From Methanoculleus horonobensis (GTDB lineage: Archaea > Halobacteriota > Methanomicrobia > Methanomicrobiales > Methanoculleaceae): a stretch of DNA of 64,000 nt. Numbering within the stretch: position 1 is the first letter of the stretch; every line of letters starts with the position of its first letter. The DNA lies in NCBI RefSeq assembly GCF_001602375.1, contig NZ_BCNY01000014.1, positions 124,001-188,000 on the forward strand, given 5' to 3'. A program made the translations under genes and the position numbers. Under the pieces are notes generated by a model. That model searched no databases. It was given only the letters and a program-made list of their open reading frames with translations, and had not been told where the DNA came from. Positions 43,389 to 52,012 of this stretch are shown in pieces.

Positions 43389-44099
43389 TTACAGGAGAAC
43401 GATGAGGAGAATGATCCCTGCCCGGATGATCTCGTTTGCGGCGCCGACGACGTCGCCGTTGACACCGCCAAAGAGCCGCCGGGAGAGGGCGAGCATCAGT
43501 GCGGCGATGACGACCGTGGCTGCGAGGGCGAGCGCGACACTCGCCCGCGGCACCGGCAGCAGGAAGAGGGGCAGCGCAAGCAGGAAGGCCGGAACGACGA
43601 ACCATGGTTTTGCAAACCCATGGAGGTAGGAGTGAATCCCCTCCCGGAACGGCGTGCCGAGTGCGGTGAGCCAGGACATCGCGACCTTCGCGCAGACCTC
43701 GGCGATGAGGATGACTGCCGGGAGATTTGCGGCGGTCTGGAGTCCGGCGAATGCGAGGAGCGTGACGACGAGCCCGGCCGCGACGGCTCCGGCCCCGGTC
43801 GTGCGGTCGGTCATGGCCGCGATCCTCTTCTCCCTGCTCCCGTGAGCCATGAGGCCGTCGCCGAAGTCCAGCAGCCCGTCGAAGTGGTTGCACCCGGAGA
43901 GGAGGAGCACCATTGCGACGGCGACGGCCGCACCCACCACGGGGGATGCTATCCAGTAGGTGATACCGGCCGCTATCCCGCCGATGACGTAGCCGGCGAG
44001 CGGGTAGAGGTAAGAGCGGCGGGCGAAGTGCTCGAAGTCGACCGGCTTTCCGAGGGGGAGCGAGGTGCAGAACTGCAGGAGGGCGAGAACGGATTTCAC
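43389..44099 (-). CDS. cobS: Adenosylcobinamide-GDP ribazoletransferase (cobalamin synthase)
   Basis: 236 aa, about six membrane helices. Joins adenosylcobinamide-GDP to the lower-ligand nucleotide in the membrane. The acidic metal motif GCNHFDGLLDFGDGLMAHGSREKR is recognised by its DGLLD-x-x-DG core, and MTDRTTGAGAVAAGL follows as usual. Overlaps the upstream cobZ stop by four bases (ATGA). Confidence 0.95.
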   Translation of the reverse strand: MKSVLALLQFCTSLPLGKPVDFEHFARRSYLYPLAGYVIGGIAAGITYWIASPVVGAAVAVAMVLLLSGCNHFDGLLDFGDGLMAHGSREKRIAAMTDRTTGAGAVAAGLVVTLLAFAGLQTAANLPAVILIAEVCAKVAMSWLTALGTPFREGIHSYLHGFAKPWFVVPAFLLALPLFLLPVPRASVALALAATVVIAALMLALSRRLFGGVNGDVVGAANEIIRAGIILLIVLL

Positions 44100-44539
44100 A
44101 TCGATCCCATCGACTCGCTGTAGAGGCGCGACGTGCAGCCGGCGATCAGCCCGGCGACGGCGTCGTCGAGGAACGGCCCGAGTTTGCCCAGGATTCCCGG
44201 CTTCTTCTGGTCGTAGCGGGTGAACTCGAACCGCGCGTAAGTCCCCCCGATCACCTCGGCGATGGCCATCCCGATGATCTCGTCGGAGAGGAGGAAGACC
44301 GGGTCGTCGGCGATCTCGGAGTCTTTCCGCTTCACGTAGAGTTCGTCCTCGAGCAGGAGGGCTCCGAGGAGGAGCGACGATATGTTCGGATCCTCAAGCG
44401 CCTTCCCGATCTTTGCGTCAAGCCTGCGCGCGGCCTCGTCCGCCTCTATCCCGTGGGGAACGTAGAGTTCCATCGCGGCGGCGACGATATCTCTCCTTAT
44501 GATGCCCTTCTCTTCCAATCTCCGCTCTATCTCGAACAT
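44096..44539 (-). CDS. cobZ: Alpha-ribazole phosphatase, CobZ/PgpA-like
   Basis: 147 aa. Similar to the phosphatidylglycerophosphatase A fold (LGPFLDDAVAGLIAGC near the C terminus, with EIIGMAIAEVIGGTY in the middle). CobZ is the archaeal substitute for CobC and removes the phosphate from alpha-ribazole 5-phosphate or adenosylcobalamin phosphate. Position just upstream of cobS, with overlapping stop and start, supports this role over lipid metabolism. Confidence 0.88.
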   Translation of the reverse strand: MFEIERRLEEKGIIRRDIVAAAMELYVPHGIEADEAARRLDAKIGKALEDPNISSLLLGALLLEDELYVKRKDSEIADDPVFLLSDEIIGMAIAEVIGGTYARFEFTRYDQKKPGILGKLGPFLDDAVAGLIAGCTSRLYSESMGSM

Positions 44540-45128
44540 TGTTGAAGTATTTGGTTTGGGGAGGTATTTTTGGGTTTGTGTTTAAAGGCGCTCGGAGAAA
44601 ACCGAAGGTCTTCGACGCGTGAGCGTAGCGAACGTGAGCACCGGAGGTGCGAACGGCGACGGACAGGATTGGGGACTGCGCCGTGAGAGGGGGTGCATGT
44701 GGGATTTTAGGGCTCGTGCTCGTGGCTATCCTGTCCATAACGTTCTTGGACACGGATTCCCCTAGGATATCGCGCTTGGGGGTGGGGCTGACGGGGAGGA
44801 CGACGTTCCGAAGCGCGACGGTTCTTTAGAACCGGAGCGTGAGCACCGAAGGTGCGAAGGAACGGAGTTCGACCACCGTCAGGTGCGAGGTGCGAACGGA
44901 GTGAGCATGAGAAGACCGAAGGTCTTCGAGGGGGAGTATCCCCCCTCCCCTGTCCCCTCCCCCCTATGGCGATTCCCCCACAGTCCACTGTACTGGAATA
45001 GCCGGGGAATACCCTGCCACGGCCCCGGAGATGTATGCGCCCCCTCCCCCCTCACACCTGGCCCCCGCACTCCTCCCCCAAGCCCCGACAGCAACCTCTT
45101 CTATCCCGCGGCACCTACCCTGTACACA
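44540..45128. repeat. Island B: gene-free, hairpin-rich repeat island
   Basis: 589 bases between the divergent cobZ-cobS and cobT-like genes. Tri-loop palindromes include GCACCGGAGGTGC (44638-44650), GCACCGAAGGTGC (44843-44855) and GAAGACCGAAGGTCTTC (44911-44927). It carries module R2 (44776-44798), the CCACCGTCAGGTG box (44873-44885, also in island C) and module R3 ending in GTCCACTGTA (44983-44992). No cobalamin riboswitch signature was found despite the flanking cob genes. No gene is evident. Confidence 0.7.
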
Positions 45129-46145
45129 ATGTCCAACCCGTTCCTCTCACAAGATCCGCTCTTCAGGCCGAAGCGCCCGATGCTGGCGCTCGTTCTCGGC
45201 AACACCATGCTCTCCACGGTCCCCGGGATATCCGGTGCCGGGCCGACCCCTGAAAAGACGCTGCTCACCCCGAACCTGGATGCGGAACTCGTCACGACCG
45301 GCGCTATCACGAGTGTCGCGGCCCGGCCGAACACCCCCACCGGCTGCCCGACGCCCGCGACCATCACCCGGTCGATGGTGGAACTGACCGGGCTTGCCCC
45401 CGTCGTCATCAACGCGGGGCTTGCCCATACTCCCACCGTCCCCTGCATCGACGTCTACGGGAGTCCCGGCGGCGATCCGAGGGCGGAAGACGCGGTGCCG
45501 CAGGCGGCAGCCCTCTTCGAGCGGGGCGAGGCGGTCGGGAGGCTGCTCTCGCAGTACAGCGACTTCTTGATGCTCGGGGAGTGCGTCCCCGGCGGGACGA
45601 CCACCGCCCTCTGCGTTCTCCGGGCGCTCGGCTATAACGCCTCGGTCAGCAGTGCATTTGTAGAGAACCCTCTTGGACTGAAAGACGCCGTCTGCCGGGA
45701 AGCGCTCGCCCGGATCGATGCGACGGGCGCACGAGAGCCCCTCGATATCCTCCGCGCCGCGGGCGACCCCATGATGCCGGTCGCTGCAGGGATCGCGAGC
45801 GCCTACTCCGGCGAAGTCATGTTTGCCGGCGGAACCCAGATGCTCGCCGTTGCGGCCGTCCTGAAAGCGCTTGGAAGACGGGTGCCGCGCCTCGCGACGA
45901 CGGTCTACGTCAGGGACGATCCATCCGCCGGGTTCGTCCGGTCGGTTGCCGATGTCGGCACCGCCGCGTACTACGTCGACCCGAACTTCGCCGAGCTCGG
46001 CCACGTCGGGCTCGCTCGCTACTGCATCGGCGAAGTCAAGGAGGGGATGGGGGCCGGCGGGGCGCTGACGCTCGCATACCTCATGGGCCATGAGCCCGAA
46101 GAGATCTCTCAAAAAGTCTTCGATTTCGTCAGGAAGTATGCCTGA
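45129..46145 (+). CDS. Nicotinate-nucleotide/lower-ligand phosphoribosyltransferase, archaeal CobT-like (TIGR00303)
   Basis: 338 aa from the ATG of MSNPFLSQD; an earlier in-frame ATG reads through the repeat island and is rejected. Makes the alpha-ribotide used as the cobamide lower ligand. Landmarks are LVLGNTMLSTVPGISGAGPTP, VINAGLAHTPTVP, GECVPGGTTTALCVL and EVMFAGGTQMLAVAAV. It sits opposite cobZ-cobS, so one 11-step branch of cobamide assembly is clustered here. Confidence 0.88.
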   Translation: MSNPFLSQDPLFRPKRPMLALVLGNTMLSTVPGISGAGPTPEKTLLTPNLDAELVTTGAITSVAARPNTPTGCPTPATITRSMVELTGLAPVVINAGLAHTPTVPCIDVYGSPGGDPRAEDAVPQAAALFERGEAVGRLLSQYSDFLMLGECVPGGTTTALCVLRALGYNASVSSAFVENPLGLKDAVCREALARIDATGAREPLDILRAAGDPMMPVAAGIASAYSGEVMFAGGTQMLAVAAVLKALGRRVPRLATTVYVRDDPSAGFVRSVADVGTAAYYVDPNFAELGHVGLARYCIGEVKEGMGAGGALTLAYLMGHEPEEISQKVFDFVRKYA

Positions 46146-46184
46146 GCGAAGGACTATTACCTTTTTACATCAATCCTATAGGCA

Positions 46185-46739
46185 ATGCTTCCACTCTATG
46201 TGGTCAACAATCACGGACAGTTCAATCACCTGATCCTCCGGACGCTCCGTGACATGGATATCGAGGCCACGATGATCTCGAACGAGACGCCGCCGGCCGA
46301 GGTCTCCCGGGGCTGCCGGGGCATCATCCTCGGCGGCGGCCCGACCCTTGAGCGCGCCGGTGTCGCTCCGGCATACCTCGATCTCGGTCTTCCCGTCCTC
46401 GGGATCTGTCTTGGGCTGCATATCATGGCGACGGGCCGCGGGGGTGCGATCCGCCAGGGTGCGAGCGGCGGGTTCGGTGCGGTCGAGGTCGAGATCCTCG
46501 AAGAAACCCCCCTCCTCCGGGGCTACCCCGACCGGATGCAGGTATGGGCATCGCACGCGGATGAAGTCTCGGTTGTGCCGGAAGGGTTTGTCCGGCTTGC
46601 AAAATCGTCCATTTGCGGCGTGGAAGCGATGGCATCCCCCGATGAACACCTCTACGGCATCCAGTGGCACCCGGAGGTCAGCCATACCGTCAACGGGCGG
46701 CTTCTCTTTGAGAATTTTGACAGGATATGCTCGGAGTAG
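46185..46739 (+). CDS. guaAA: GMP synthase, glutamine amidotransferase subunit
   Basis: 184 aa. Archaeal GMP synthase is split; this chain hydrolyses glutamine and passes ammonia to the ATP-pyrophosphatase subunit. The class I triad is visible: Cys in PVLGICLGLHIMA, then His and Glu in IQWHPEVSHT. VVNNHGQFNHLI at the N terminus is typical of the archaeal branch. The next gene starts inside its last codons. Confidence 0.94.
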   Translation: MLPLYVVNNHGQFNHLILRTLRDMDIEATMISNETPPAEVSRGCRGIILGGGPTLERAGVAPAYLDLGLPVLGICLGLHIMATGRGGAIRQGASGGFGAVEVEILEETPLLRGYPDRMQVWASHADEVSVVPEGFVRLAKSSICGVEAMASPDEHLYGIQWHPEVSHTVNGRLLFENFDRICSE

Positions 46740-47269
46740 ATGACGTTGCGGCCCAACTCGGGTCGATTGGATTTCGTTGCAGGGAGTGCGGCGCCTGCTG
46801 CCGGCGGGTCGCGGAGGACTCGAACCTCGTACTGGTGAGCCCTGCCGAGGTCCGGGCGATCATGGCGGCGACCGATATGGGCTGGAACGAGGTTGCCGAG
46901 CCCTACCCCGACTTCATCGGTGCCGATAACGGCGCTGAGTACACCCTTGCCTGGTGTCTCAGGCGAACGGCCGATGCCTGCATCTTCCTCCGGGACGGGC
47001 GGTGCTCGATCTACGCTCACCGTCCCTGGATCTGCCGCACCTACCCATTCATGCTGGTGGACGACGACCTCGCGGCATCGGAGTGCCCCGGCCTCGGTGC
47101 GCCGCTCTCCCCCGGCGATGCGCGTGATGCGGCGGCCGACCTCTGCAGGCGGCAGGCCGCCGAGGCGATGGAGGAGGCCGGTATCCGCACTGTCTTCCGT
47201 GAAGCAACAGTGCCGCCGGGAAAGCGCGCCGTGATCGACAGCGAGGGTGTGAAGGTGCTCGATGGCTGA
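46727..47269 (+). CDS. YkgJ-family Cys-cluster (zinc/iron-chelating) protein
   Basis: 180 aa. FRCRECGACCRRV and, further on, FLRDGRCSIYAHRPWICRTYPF give the eight-Cys pattern of the family, proposed to bind Zn or Fe-S. It overlaps the end of guaAA by 13 bases and its own end overlaps the TraB gene by eight, so the three are co-translated. Function unknown. Confidence 0.85.
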   Translation: MLGVDDVAAQLGSIGFRCRECGACCRRVAEDSNLVLVSPAEVRAIMAATDMGWNEVAEPYPDFIGADNGAEYTLAWCLRRTADACIFLRDGRCSIYAHRPWICRTYPFMLVDDDLAASECPGLGAPLSPGDARDAAADLCRRQAAEAMEEAGIRTVFREATVPPGKRAVIDSEGVKVLDG

Positions 47270-48458
47270 GGTTCGCCTTGTCGGGACGGCGCACGTCTCG
47301 CAGAAGAGCGTTGAAGAAGTCCGATCCGTCATCGAGGAGTTCCAGCCCGATATCGTCGGCGTCGAGCTCGACCGGGGGCGGTTCATATCGCTCACGGAGG
47401 AGACTGCCGAACCGTCGGTGGGGGAGATCCTGAAGGGTGGAAACTTCGGCCAACTCCTCGTTCAGTGGGTGCTCACCTACATCCAGCAGCGGATCGGCGC
47501 AGAGACCGGCGTGAAGCCCGGTGCCGAGATGCTCGCCGCCGTCGAGGAGGCCGAGGCGCACCAGAAGCCCGTGGCGCTCATCGACCGGGATATCCGGATC
47601 ACGCTTGCCCGGTTCTGGGGCAAGATGGGTGTCTGGGAGAAGATCAAGCTCATCGGAGCGCTGATCTACTCGCTCGTGAGTGTCGAGGGGCAGAAGATCG
47701 ATGTCGACGAATTCATCGATCAGGACGTCGTGAGCGCCGCGATGGAGGAGTTCCGCAAGTTCTCCCCTCAGGGTGCTCAGGCCCTGATCGATGAACGGGA
47801 CGCTTATCTGGCCCACCAGATTCTGATGCTCACCGGTCGGTACGAGCGGGTGCTCGCCGTCGTCGGCGCCGGGCATATCCGTGGGGTGCAGCGCTACCTT
47901 GACGCACCGGAGACGCTGCCGCCGCTCCCGGCCCTGACCGCCGGGGTGAAGACTCTCCCGTGGGCGAAGATCATCGGGGTGGGCGTCACCATTCTCTTCC
48001 TCCTCCTGATCGCCGCGATAGCCTTCTCGGGCGTTGGGATAGATGTCCTGCTGACGGCTCTCCTCTACTGGGTTCTGATCAACGGTGTCCTGAGCGCCGC
48101 GTTCACCCTGGTTGCCGGCGGGCATCCTCTCTCGGCCGTCACGGCGTTTGCGGTTTCCTGGCTGACATCGCTCAATCCGCTGCTTGCGGCGGGCTGGTTT
48201 GCCGCCATCGTCGAGGCGAAGATCCGGAAGCCCGCCGTCGGTGAGTTCCGGCAGATCATCGAGGCGGAGACTCTGGCGGAGATGCGGCGGATCCCGCTCT
48301 TTCGGGTGGTGCTGGTTGCAGCCCTCGCGAACGTCGGGAGTACGCTCGGGACGGTCCTCTACTTCCTCTTCATCTTTCCGATCCTCGGGATCGACCCGAC
48401 CGTGGTCATCGCCGACGGCTTCTCGAACATGGTGGAGATGATACGGGGACTCTTCTAG
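47262..48458 (+). CDS. TraB/PrgY-family membrane protein
   Basis: 398 aa. The N-terminal half is the TraB (Tiki-like) domain: LVGTAHVSQKSVEEV, VGVELDRGRF, and AVVGAGHIRGVQRYL, each with residues thought to form a metal-dependent peptidase site. The C-terminal 180 residues carry three or four membrane helices. Archaeal members are widespread but unstudied; bacterial TraB/PrgY inactivates a pheromone peptide. Starts within the last codons of the YkgJ gene. Confidence 0.9.
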   Translation: MAEVRLVGTAHVSQKSVEEVRSVIEEFQPDIVGVELDRGRFISLTEETAEPSVGEILKGGNFGQLLVQWVLTYIQQRIGAETGVKPGAEMLAAVEEAEAHQKPVALIDRDIRITLARFWGKMGVWEKIKLIGALIYSLVSVEGQKIDVDEFIDQDVVSAAMEEFRKFSPQGAQALIDERDAYLAHQILMLTGRYERVLAVVGAGHIRGVQRYLDAPETLPPLPALTAGVKTLPWAKIIGVGVTILFLLLIAAIAFSGVGIDVLLTALLYWVLINGVLSAAFTLVAGGHPLSAVTAFAVSWLTSLNPLLAAGWFAAIVEAKIRKPAVGEFRQIIEAETLAEMRRIPLFRVVLVAALANVGSTLGTVLYFLFIFPILGIDPTVVIADGFSNMVEMIRGLF

Positions 48459-48534
48459 GACGGCCCTTCTACCGGAGCCCTTCCTTTCTCCATTTCCCCA
48501 AGGTATTTAGGCCAGGAGTGCCCACCATCGTTGC

Positions 48535-49065
48535 ATGAGTCCGATTGGTGGAACGGTTAATCTCGGTGTCACCGTGATACGGAGCAGGCACAGCGTGCGG
48601 AAGTACAAGGACAACCCCATCGAGGATAAGATCGTAAAAGACGCCCTCGACTGCGCACGGCTTGCCCCGACCGCGCGAAACGAGCAGCCCTGGCTTTTCG
48701 GGACGATCCAGAACCGTGATACGCTGCGGGCGATTGCCGATCTCGCCGAGAACGCCAGGTTCATCGCCGATGCGCCGATCTGTTTTGCCGTCTTCGGGAA
48801 GAAGGATGCAAAGTACTATCTCGAAGACTGCTGTGCGGCGACGATGCAGCTTCTCCTCGCGCTCCAGGCGTGGGGTGTCGGAACCTGCTGGGTTGCAGGG
48901 GAGAAGAAGGATTACGCCGAGGATGTCCGGAAACTCCTCAACGTCCCGGAGGGTTATACGCTCGTGTCGCTCGTGCCGGGAGGGTACCCTGAGGAGATTC
49001 AGATCAAGGAGAAGAAGGTCATCGACGAGGTCGCGTTCTTCGAGCGCTACGAGGAAGAAGAGTAG
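48535..49065 (+). CDS. Nitroreductase-family flavoprotein
   Basis: 176 aa. FMN-binding fold: IRSRHSVRKYKDNPIEDKIV, ARLAPTARNEQPWLFG, and LLALQAWGVGTCWVAG near the active site, with VSLVPGGYPEE at the end. Substrate unknown; many archaeal members reduce quinones or participate in flavin redox. Separate promoter region of 76 bases and a T-tract after the stop suggest a single-gene unit. Confidence 0.9.
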   Translation: MSPIGGTVNLGVTVIRSRHSVRKYKDNPIEDKIVKDALDCARLAPTARNEQPWLFGTIQNRDTLRAIADLAENARFIADAPICFAVFGKKDAKYYLEDCCAATMQLLLALQAWGVGTCWVAGEKKDYAEDVRKLLNVPEGYTLVSLVPGGYPEEIQIKEKKVIDEVAFFERYEEEE

Positions 49066-49085
49066 ACCCGCATATCACCAGCCTC

Positions 49086-49092
49086 TTTTTTT
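49086..49092 (+). terminator. T-tract terminator after nitroreductase gene
   Basis: Seven consecutive T about 20 bases past the stop codon, the typical U-rich archaeal terminator, without a strong hairpin. Confidence 0.5.
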
Positions 49093-49127
49093 CTGCCGGA
49101 TGCTCCGGCAAGACCTGTGAACCTGTC

Positions 49128-49676
49128 TCATCCGTCGCTCTGCTTTGCCGGGCAGTAGGGGCAGAGGGCGTTCTCGACGTCGTCGGCCTTCTCCCTGACC
49201 GGGCAGAGGTATTCCCCGTTCCTGACCTCGACCTCGAACCCGCCGGGAAACGGCGTGCCCACGGGGTGAGCGGGGCGGTCGAGGACGAAGATGTTGAAGG
49301 CGGCAAGGAGGAAGTAGAGGAGTTCGAGGTGCCGCTCCTCCTCGCCTCCGCGAAGGCATGTCTCCTCGACCATGTCGCAGAAGTCCTGGAACTCGCCCGG
49401 GAGCAGCCTCTCCCCGTCTCCCGGATCTCCGCGGCGGCCAGCGACGATGAGGGTGTGGTGCGTCTCGAAGATCTGCTCCATCGCGCTGGGGTAGAGGCGT
49501 CGCCGGTATCCGGCGGGAACTGATCGGAGGTCGCGCTCCACCCTCCCCCGCATCTCCTGGAGGTCGAAGAGCGAGTAGCCTGATACCGCATGGTAGAGGA
49601 TCTTCGCGAGTTCCCTTTGGGTCTTCGCCGACCGCAGGCGGGCGCAGACCTGCCGGACATCGCCCTTCGTGCTCAT
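49128..49676 (-). CDS. UPF0305/DUF2115 protein
   Basis: 182 aa. The C-terminal CPVREKADDVENALCPYCPAKQ pattern (Cys-x-x... then Cys-x-x-Cys) is the hallmark of DUF2115, a family restricted mostly to methanogens and of unknown function. The N-terminal part is all-helical with SGYSLFDLQEMRGRVERDL. It is transcribed away from amt. The start MSTKGDVRQVCAR has no strong ribosome site. Confidence 0.8.
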   Translation of the reverse strand: MSTKGDVRQVCARLRSAKTQRELAKILYHAVSGYSLFDLQEMRGRVERDLRSVPAGYRRRLYPSAMEQIFETHHTLIVAGRRGDPGDGERLLPGEFQDFCDMVEETCLRGGEEERHLELLYFLLAAFNIFVLDRPAHPVGTPFPGGFEVEVRNGEYLCPVREKADDVENALCPYCPAKQSDG

Positions 49677-49740
49677 CGCATCACGCAGATATGATCTGTA
49701 CCTCCAGATGCATCAGTCCTTCCGTTACGTGTGCAAATAG

Positions 49741-49753
49741 AAAAATTTATACC
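49741..49753 (+). promoter_or_regulatory. TATA box of amt-glnK
   Basis: AAAAATTTATACC in an otherwise G+C-rich region; predicted transcription start about 49775, leaving a leader of about 45 bases before the amt ATG. Confidence 0.65.
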
Positions 49754-49761
49754 TGTAAGAA

Positions 49762-49775
49762 GGAAACTTCCTTCC
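49762..49775 (+). promoter_or_regulatory. NrpR-type operator overlapping the amt transcription start
   Basis: GGAAACTTCCTTCC fits the GGAA-N6-TTCC operator known for the methanogen nitrogen repressor NrpR. It lies directly downstream of the TATA box, where a bound repressor would block polymerase. NrpR releases on 2-oxoglutarate, so amt-glnK would be induced in nitrogen limitation. The nrpR gene itself is not in the window. Confidence 0.65.
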
Positions 49776-49819
49776 GATGAATGACAAGAACACTTTGTGG
49801 TTGATCCGGGAGCCGGAAC

Positions 49820-51013
49820 ATGATTGACTCCGGCGCTACGGCGTTTATCCTTGTCTGTACGGCACTGGTCATGCTGATGACCCCGGGAGTGGGGCTCTTC
49901 TATGGCGGGCTCGTGCGGCGGAAGAACTTCATCTCCATGCTTGCGCTGGCGTTCATCGCATTCGCCCTCGTCAGCATCCAGTGGGTCGTCTGCGGCTACA
50001 GCCTCTCCTTCGGCGCCGATATCAACGGGCTGATCGGGAGCCTGGAGTACGCCTTCCTGCAGGGTGTCGGGATGGACGGCGACGGCATCCCGGATCTGCT
50101 CTTCATGGCCTTCCAGATGGTCTTTGCGGGCCTCACGCTTGCAATCGTGACGTCCGGGGTTGCGGAGCGGATAAAGATCAGTTCCTTCGTCGTCTTCGGT
50201 CTGCTCTGGACGACGCTGGTCTACGACCCGCTTGCCCACTGGGCGTGGGGCGGCGGATGGGCTGCGCAGCTTGGTGCGCTCGACTTCGCCGGCGGCACGG
50301 TCGTTCACATCAGTTCCGGGTTCTCTGCGCTCGCGCTCGCGCTCGTCATCGGGAAGCGCCTCGGGTTCGGCGGCCACGGCATGGAGCCGAACAACATCCC
50401 GATGGTTCTCCTCGGCGGGGCGCTCCTCTGGTTCGGGTGGTTCGGGTTCAACGCCGGGAGCGCTCTCGCCGCGGACGGCCTTGCGGCAAACGCGTTCGTC
50501 GTGACGAACATCGCCGCCGCTTCCGGGGCGCTCGCCTGGCTCTGTGCCGCATGGGTTCGCGGCAGGCCCGGATCGGTCGGGATCATCAGCGGAGCGATTG
50601 CCGGGCTCGTCGCCATCACGCCGGCGGCCGGATTCGTCACGCCCATGGCCGCGATTCCCATCGGCGCCGCTGCCGGCCTCGTCTGTTACGGCGCCCTGCT
50701 CTTCCGGGTTCGTCAGGGGCTCGACGAGAGCCTCGACGCGTGGGCGATCCACGGCATGGGCGGGATCTTCGGCGCCCTTGCAACCGGAGTCTTTGCGGTC
50801 GCGGCAATCGGCGGCGTGGACGGTCTGCTCTACGGCAATCCGGGCCAGCTCCTCATCCAGATTGTGGATGTGGCCGTCGTCGTGGCCTACTCGTTCGGCG
50901 TGACCTACGTCATCGCGAAGGTCGTCGATCTGGCGATGGGCCTGCGGGTCACCGAGGAGGAGGAGTATGTCGGACTGGACATCGCCCAGCACGGCGAGTC
51001 CGTGCGGGTGTGA
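49820..51013 (+). CDS. amt: Ammonium transporter
   Basis: 397 aa, 11 membrane helices, no signal peptide needed. Key pore residues are present: the twin histidines in [13 protein letters not shown] and [12 protein letters not shown], the aromatic gate in [11 protein letters not shown], and [14 protein letters not shown]. The cytoplasmic tail [20 protein letters not shown] is the conserved GlnK-binding element. glnK starts 11 bases after the stop. Confidence 0.96.
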   Translation: MIDSGATAFILVCTALVMLMTPGVGLFYGGLVRRKNFISMLALAFIAFALVSIQWVVCGYSLSFGADINGLIGSLEYAFLQGVGMDGDGIPDLLFMAFQMVFAGLTLAIVTSGVAERIKISSFVVFGLLWTTLVYDPLAHWAWGGGWAAQLGALDFAGGTVVHISSGFSALALALVIGKRLGFGGHGMEPNNIPMVLLGGALLWFGWFGFNAGSALAADGLAANAFVVTNIAAASGALAWLCAAWVRGRPGSVGIISGAIAGLVAITPAAGFVTPMAAIPIGAAAGLVCYGALLFRVRQGLDESLDAWAIHGMGGIFGALATGVFAVAAIGGVDGLLYGNPGQLLIQIVDVAVVVAYSFGVTYVIAKVVDLAMGLRVTEEEEYVGLDIAQHGESVRV

Positions 51014-51023
51014 GGTGGTGCGG

Positions 51024-51362
51024 ATGAAGATGGTTACCGCAGTCGTCAGGCCCGAGATGTTCGATGCCGTGAGGGCGGCGCTCGAGGCCGACGGCATCTA
51101 TGGGATGACCGTGAGCGAGGTGATGGGGCGGGGGGCGCAGAAGGGTATCGCCCTCCGGTTCAGGGGAAAGACGATGCCGGTCGAACTCATCCCGAAGGTG
51201 AAGATCGATATGGTCGTAAGAGACGCCGATGTCGAGCGGATCGTCGGGATCGTCCGGGCAAACGGCCGGACCGGCAGGCCGGGCGACGGCAGGATCTTTG
51301 TCCTGCCGGTCGAGAGCATCTGCCGGGTTCGGACGGATCAGGAGGATCCGGAGGAAGGGTAA
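51024..51362 (+). CDS. glnK: P-II nitrogen regulator GlnK
   Basis: 112 aa from the ATG of MKMVTAVVRPEMF with GAGGTGG upstream. Trimeric P-II proteins block Amt and sense ATP and 2-oxoglutarate. Body motifs are normal (VSEVMGRGAQKG, LIPKVKIDMVV, and the C-terminal GDGRIFVLPVE). The T-loop is unusual: where most P-II proteins have LYRGAEY with Tyr51, this reads RFRGKTM, so neither Tyr is present and uridylylation is impossible, as expected for archaea but with a more altered loop than usual. Confidence 0.95.
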   Translation: MKMVTAVVRPEMFDAVRAALEADGIYGMTVSEVMGRGAQKGIALRFRGKTMPVELIPKVKIDMVVRDADVERIVGIVRANGRTGRPGDGRIFVLPVESICRVRTDQEDPEEG

Positions 51363-51363
51363 C

Positions 51364-51371
51364 TTTTTTTT
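51364..51371 (+). terminator. T-tract terminator after glnK
   Basis: Eight T immediately after the glnK stop codon, closing the amt-glnK transcript. Confidence 0.6.
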
Positions 51372-51770
51372 GGGGCTGGTTGGTGGCACATATGTTTAGA
51401 CTCTGAACATTCAGTTTGCTGCCACTCGCGCTTGCGACACTCATATTCCTACCACTCGTGATCGCACAACTCTTGCACGGTTTTTCAGTGGATCTCGCCC
51501 TTTGGGGAGGGGCTGACGGGGAGTGCGATGCTCCGGAGAACGACCGTCCGCAGGACGGGAGTTTGAGAAGCCATCAGGTTTCGAGGAGCAGAGCCCGACC
51601 ACCGTCAGGTGGGGAGGGGGGGGCACGCCCCCCTCCCCTGTCTCTTCGCATCAGACAGTGTTCAAATACGTGCTTCGAAGATCTTCGGCCATCTCAAGCC
51701 TCGAACACTATCCGTCGGCCCTTTCATGATAGGAGCGCTCCCCCTATGTGGGCGCCCGCAAATTTCTCAT

Positions 51771-51840
51771 CAACCCCCCACCACCCGCGCTTCGCGCTCC
51801 TCCCGCCCCCCCGCAGGGGGGCGGGCAGTGCGTGGCGATG
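51771..51840 (-). repeat. Repeat module R1, copy in island C
   Basis: Read on the minus strand, this 70-base block matches 28881-28950 with only a handful of differences, including the CGCCACGCACTGCCCGCC start and the GAGCGCGAAGCGCGGG end. Confidence 0.85.
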
Positions 51841-52012
51841 CTTCCATAGTCCACTGTATCGAATTCTTCTTTGGTTGAAGGTGCTAGTTGTCACGACTCC
51901 ACTGTCTCCGTACTCGCCTCCCCGGCCCTCACCTTCGCTACAGTGCTCCGGTGCATGGAGGGTGACGGCAGGGCATGGAGTGAATATGAACCGGTGTCTC
52001 TACTCCCCTCCC

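Larger units (their letters stand above)
51363..52012. repeat. Island C: gene-free, hairpin-rich repeat island
   Basis: 650 bases between two genes that run toward each other. Shares with islands A and B the modules R2 (51501-51523), the CCACCGTCAGGTG box (51599-51611), the G-run/CACGCC palindrome (51612-51640), R1 (51771-51840, inverted relative to island A) and R3 ending in GTCCACTGTA (51849-51858). A tri-loop palindrome CCGTCCGCAGGACGG lies at 51544-51558. Open frames here are low-complexity and unconvincing. Confidence 0.7.

Noticed and set aside
44883-45128. An N-terminal extension of the CobT-like protein
   Set aside because: The extension reads repeat-island DNA, is Pro/Ser-rich and unconserved, and the family starts at the ATG at 45129.
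44540-45128. A cobalamin riboswitch between the cob genes
   Set aside because: The conserved B12-box sequence was not seen, and the region is explained by the repeat modules also present in unrelated islands.
49673-51097. A 474-codon minus-strand frame opposite amt
   Set aside because: Charged low-complexity product antisense to a clear transporter gene.
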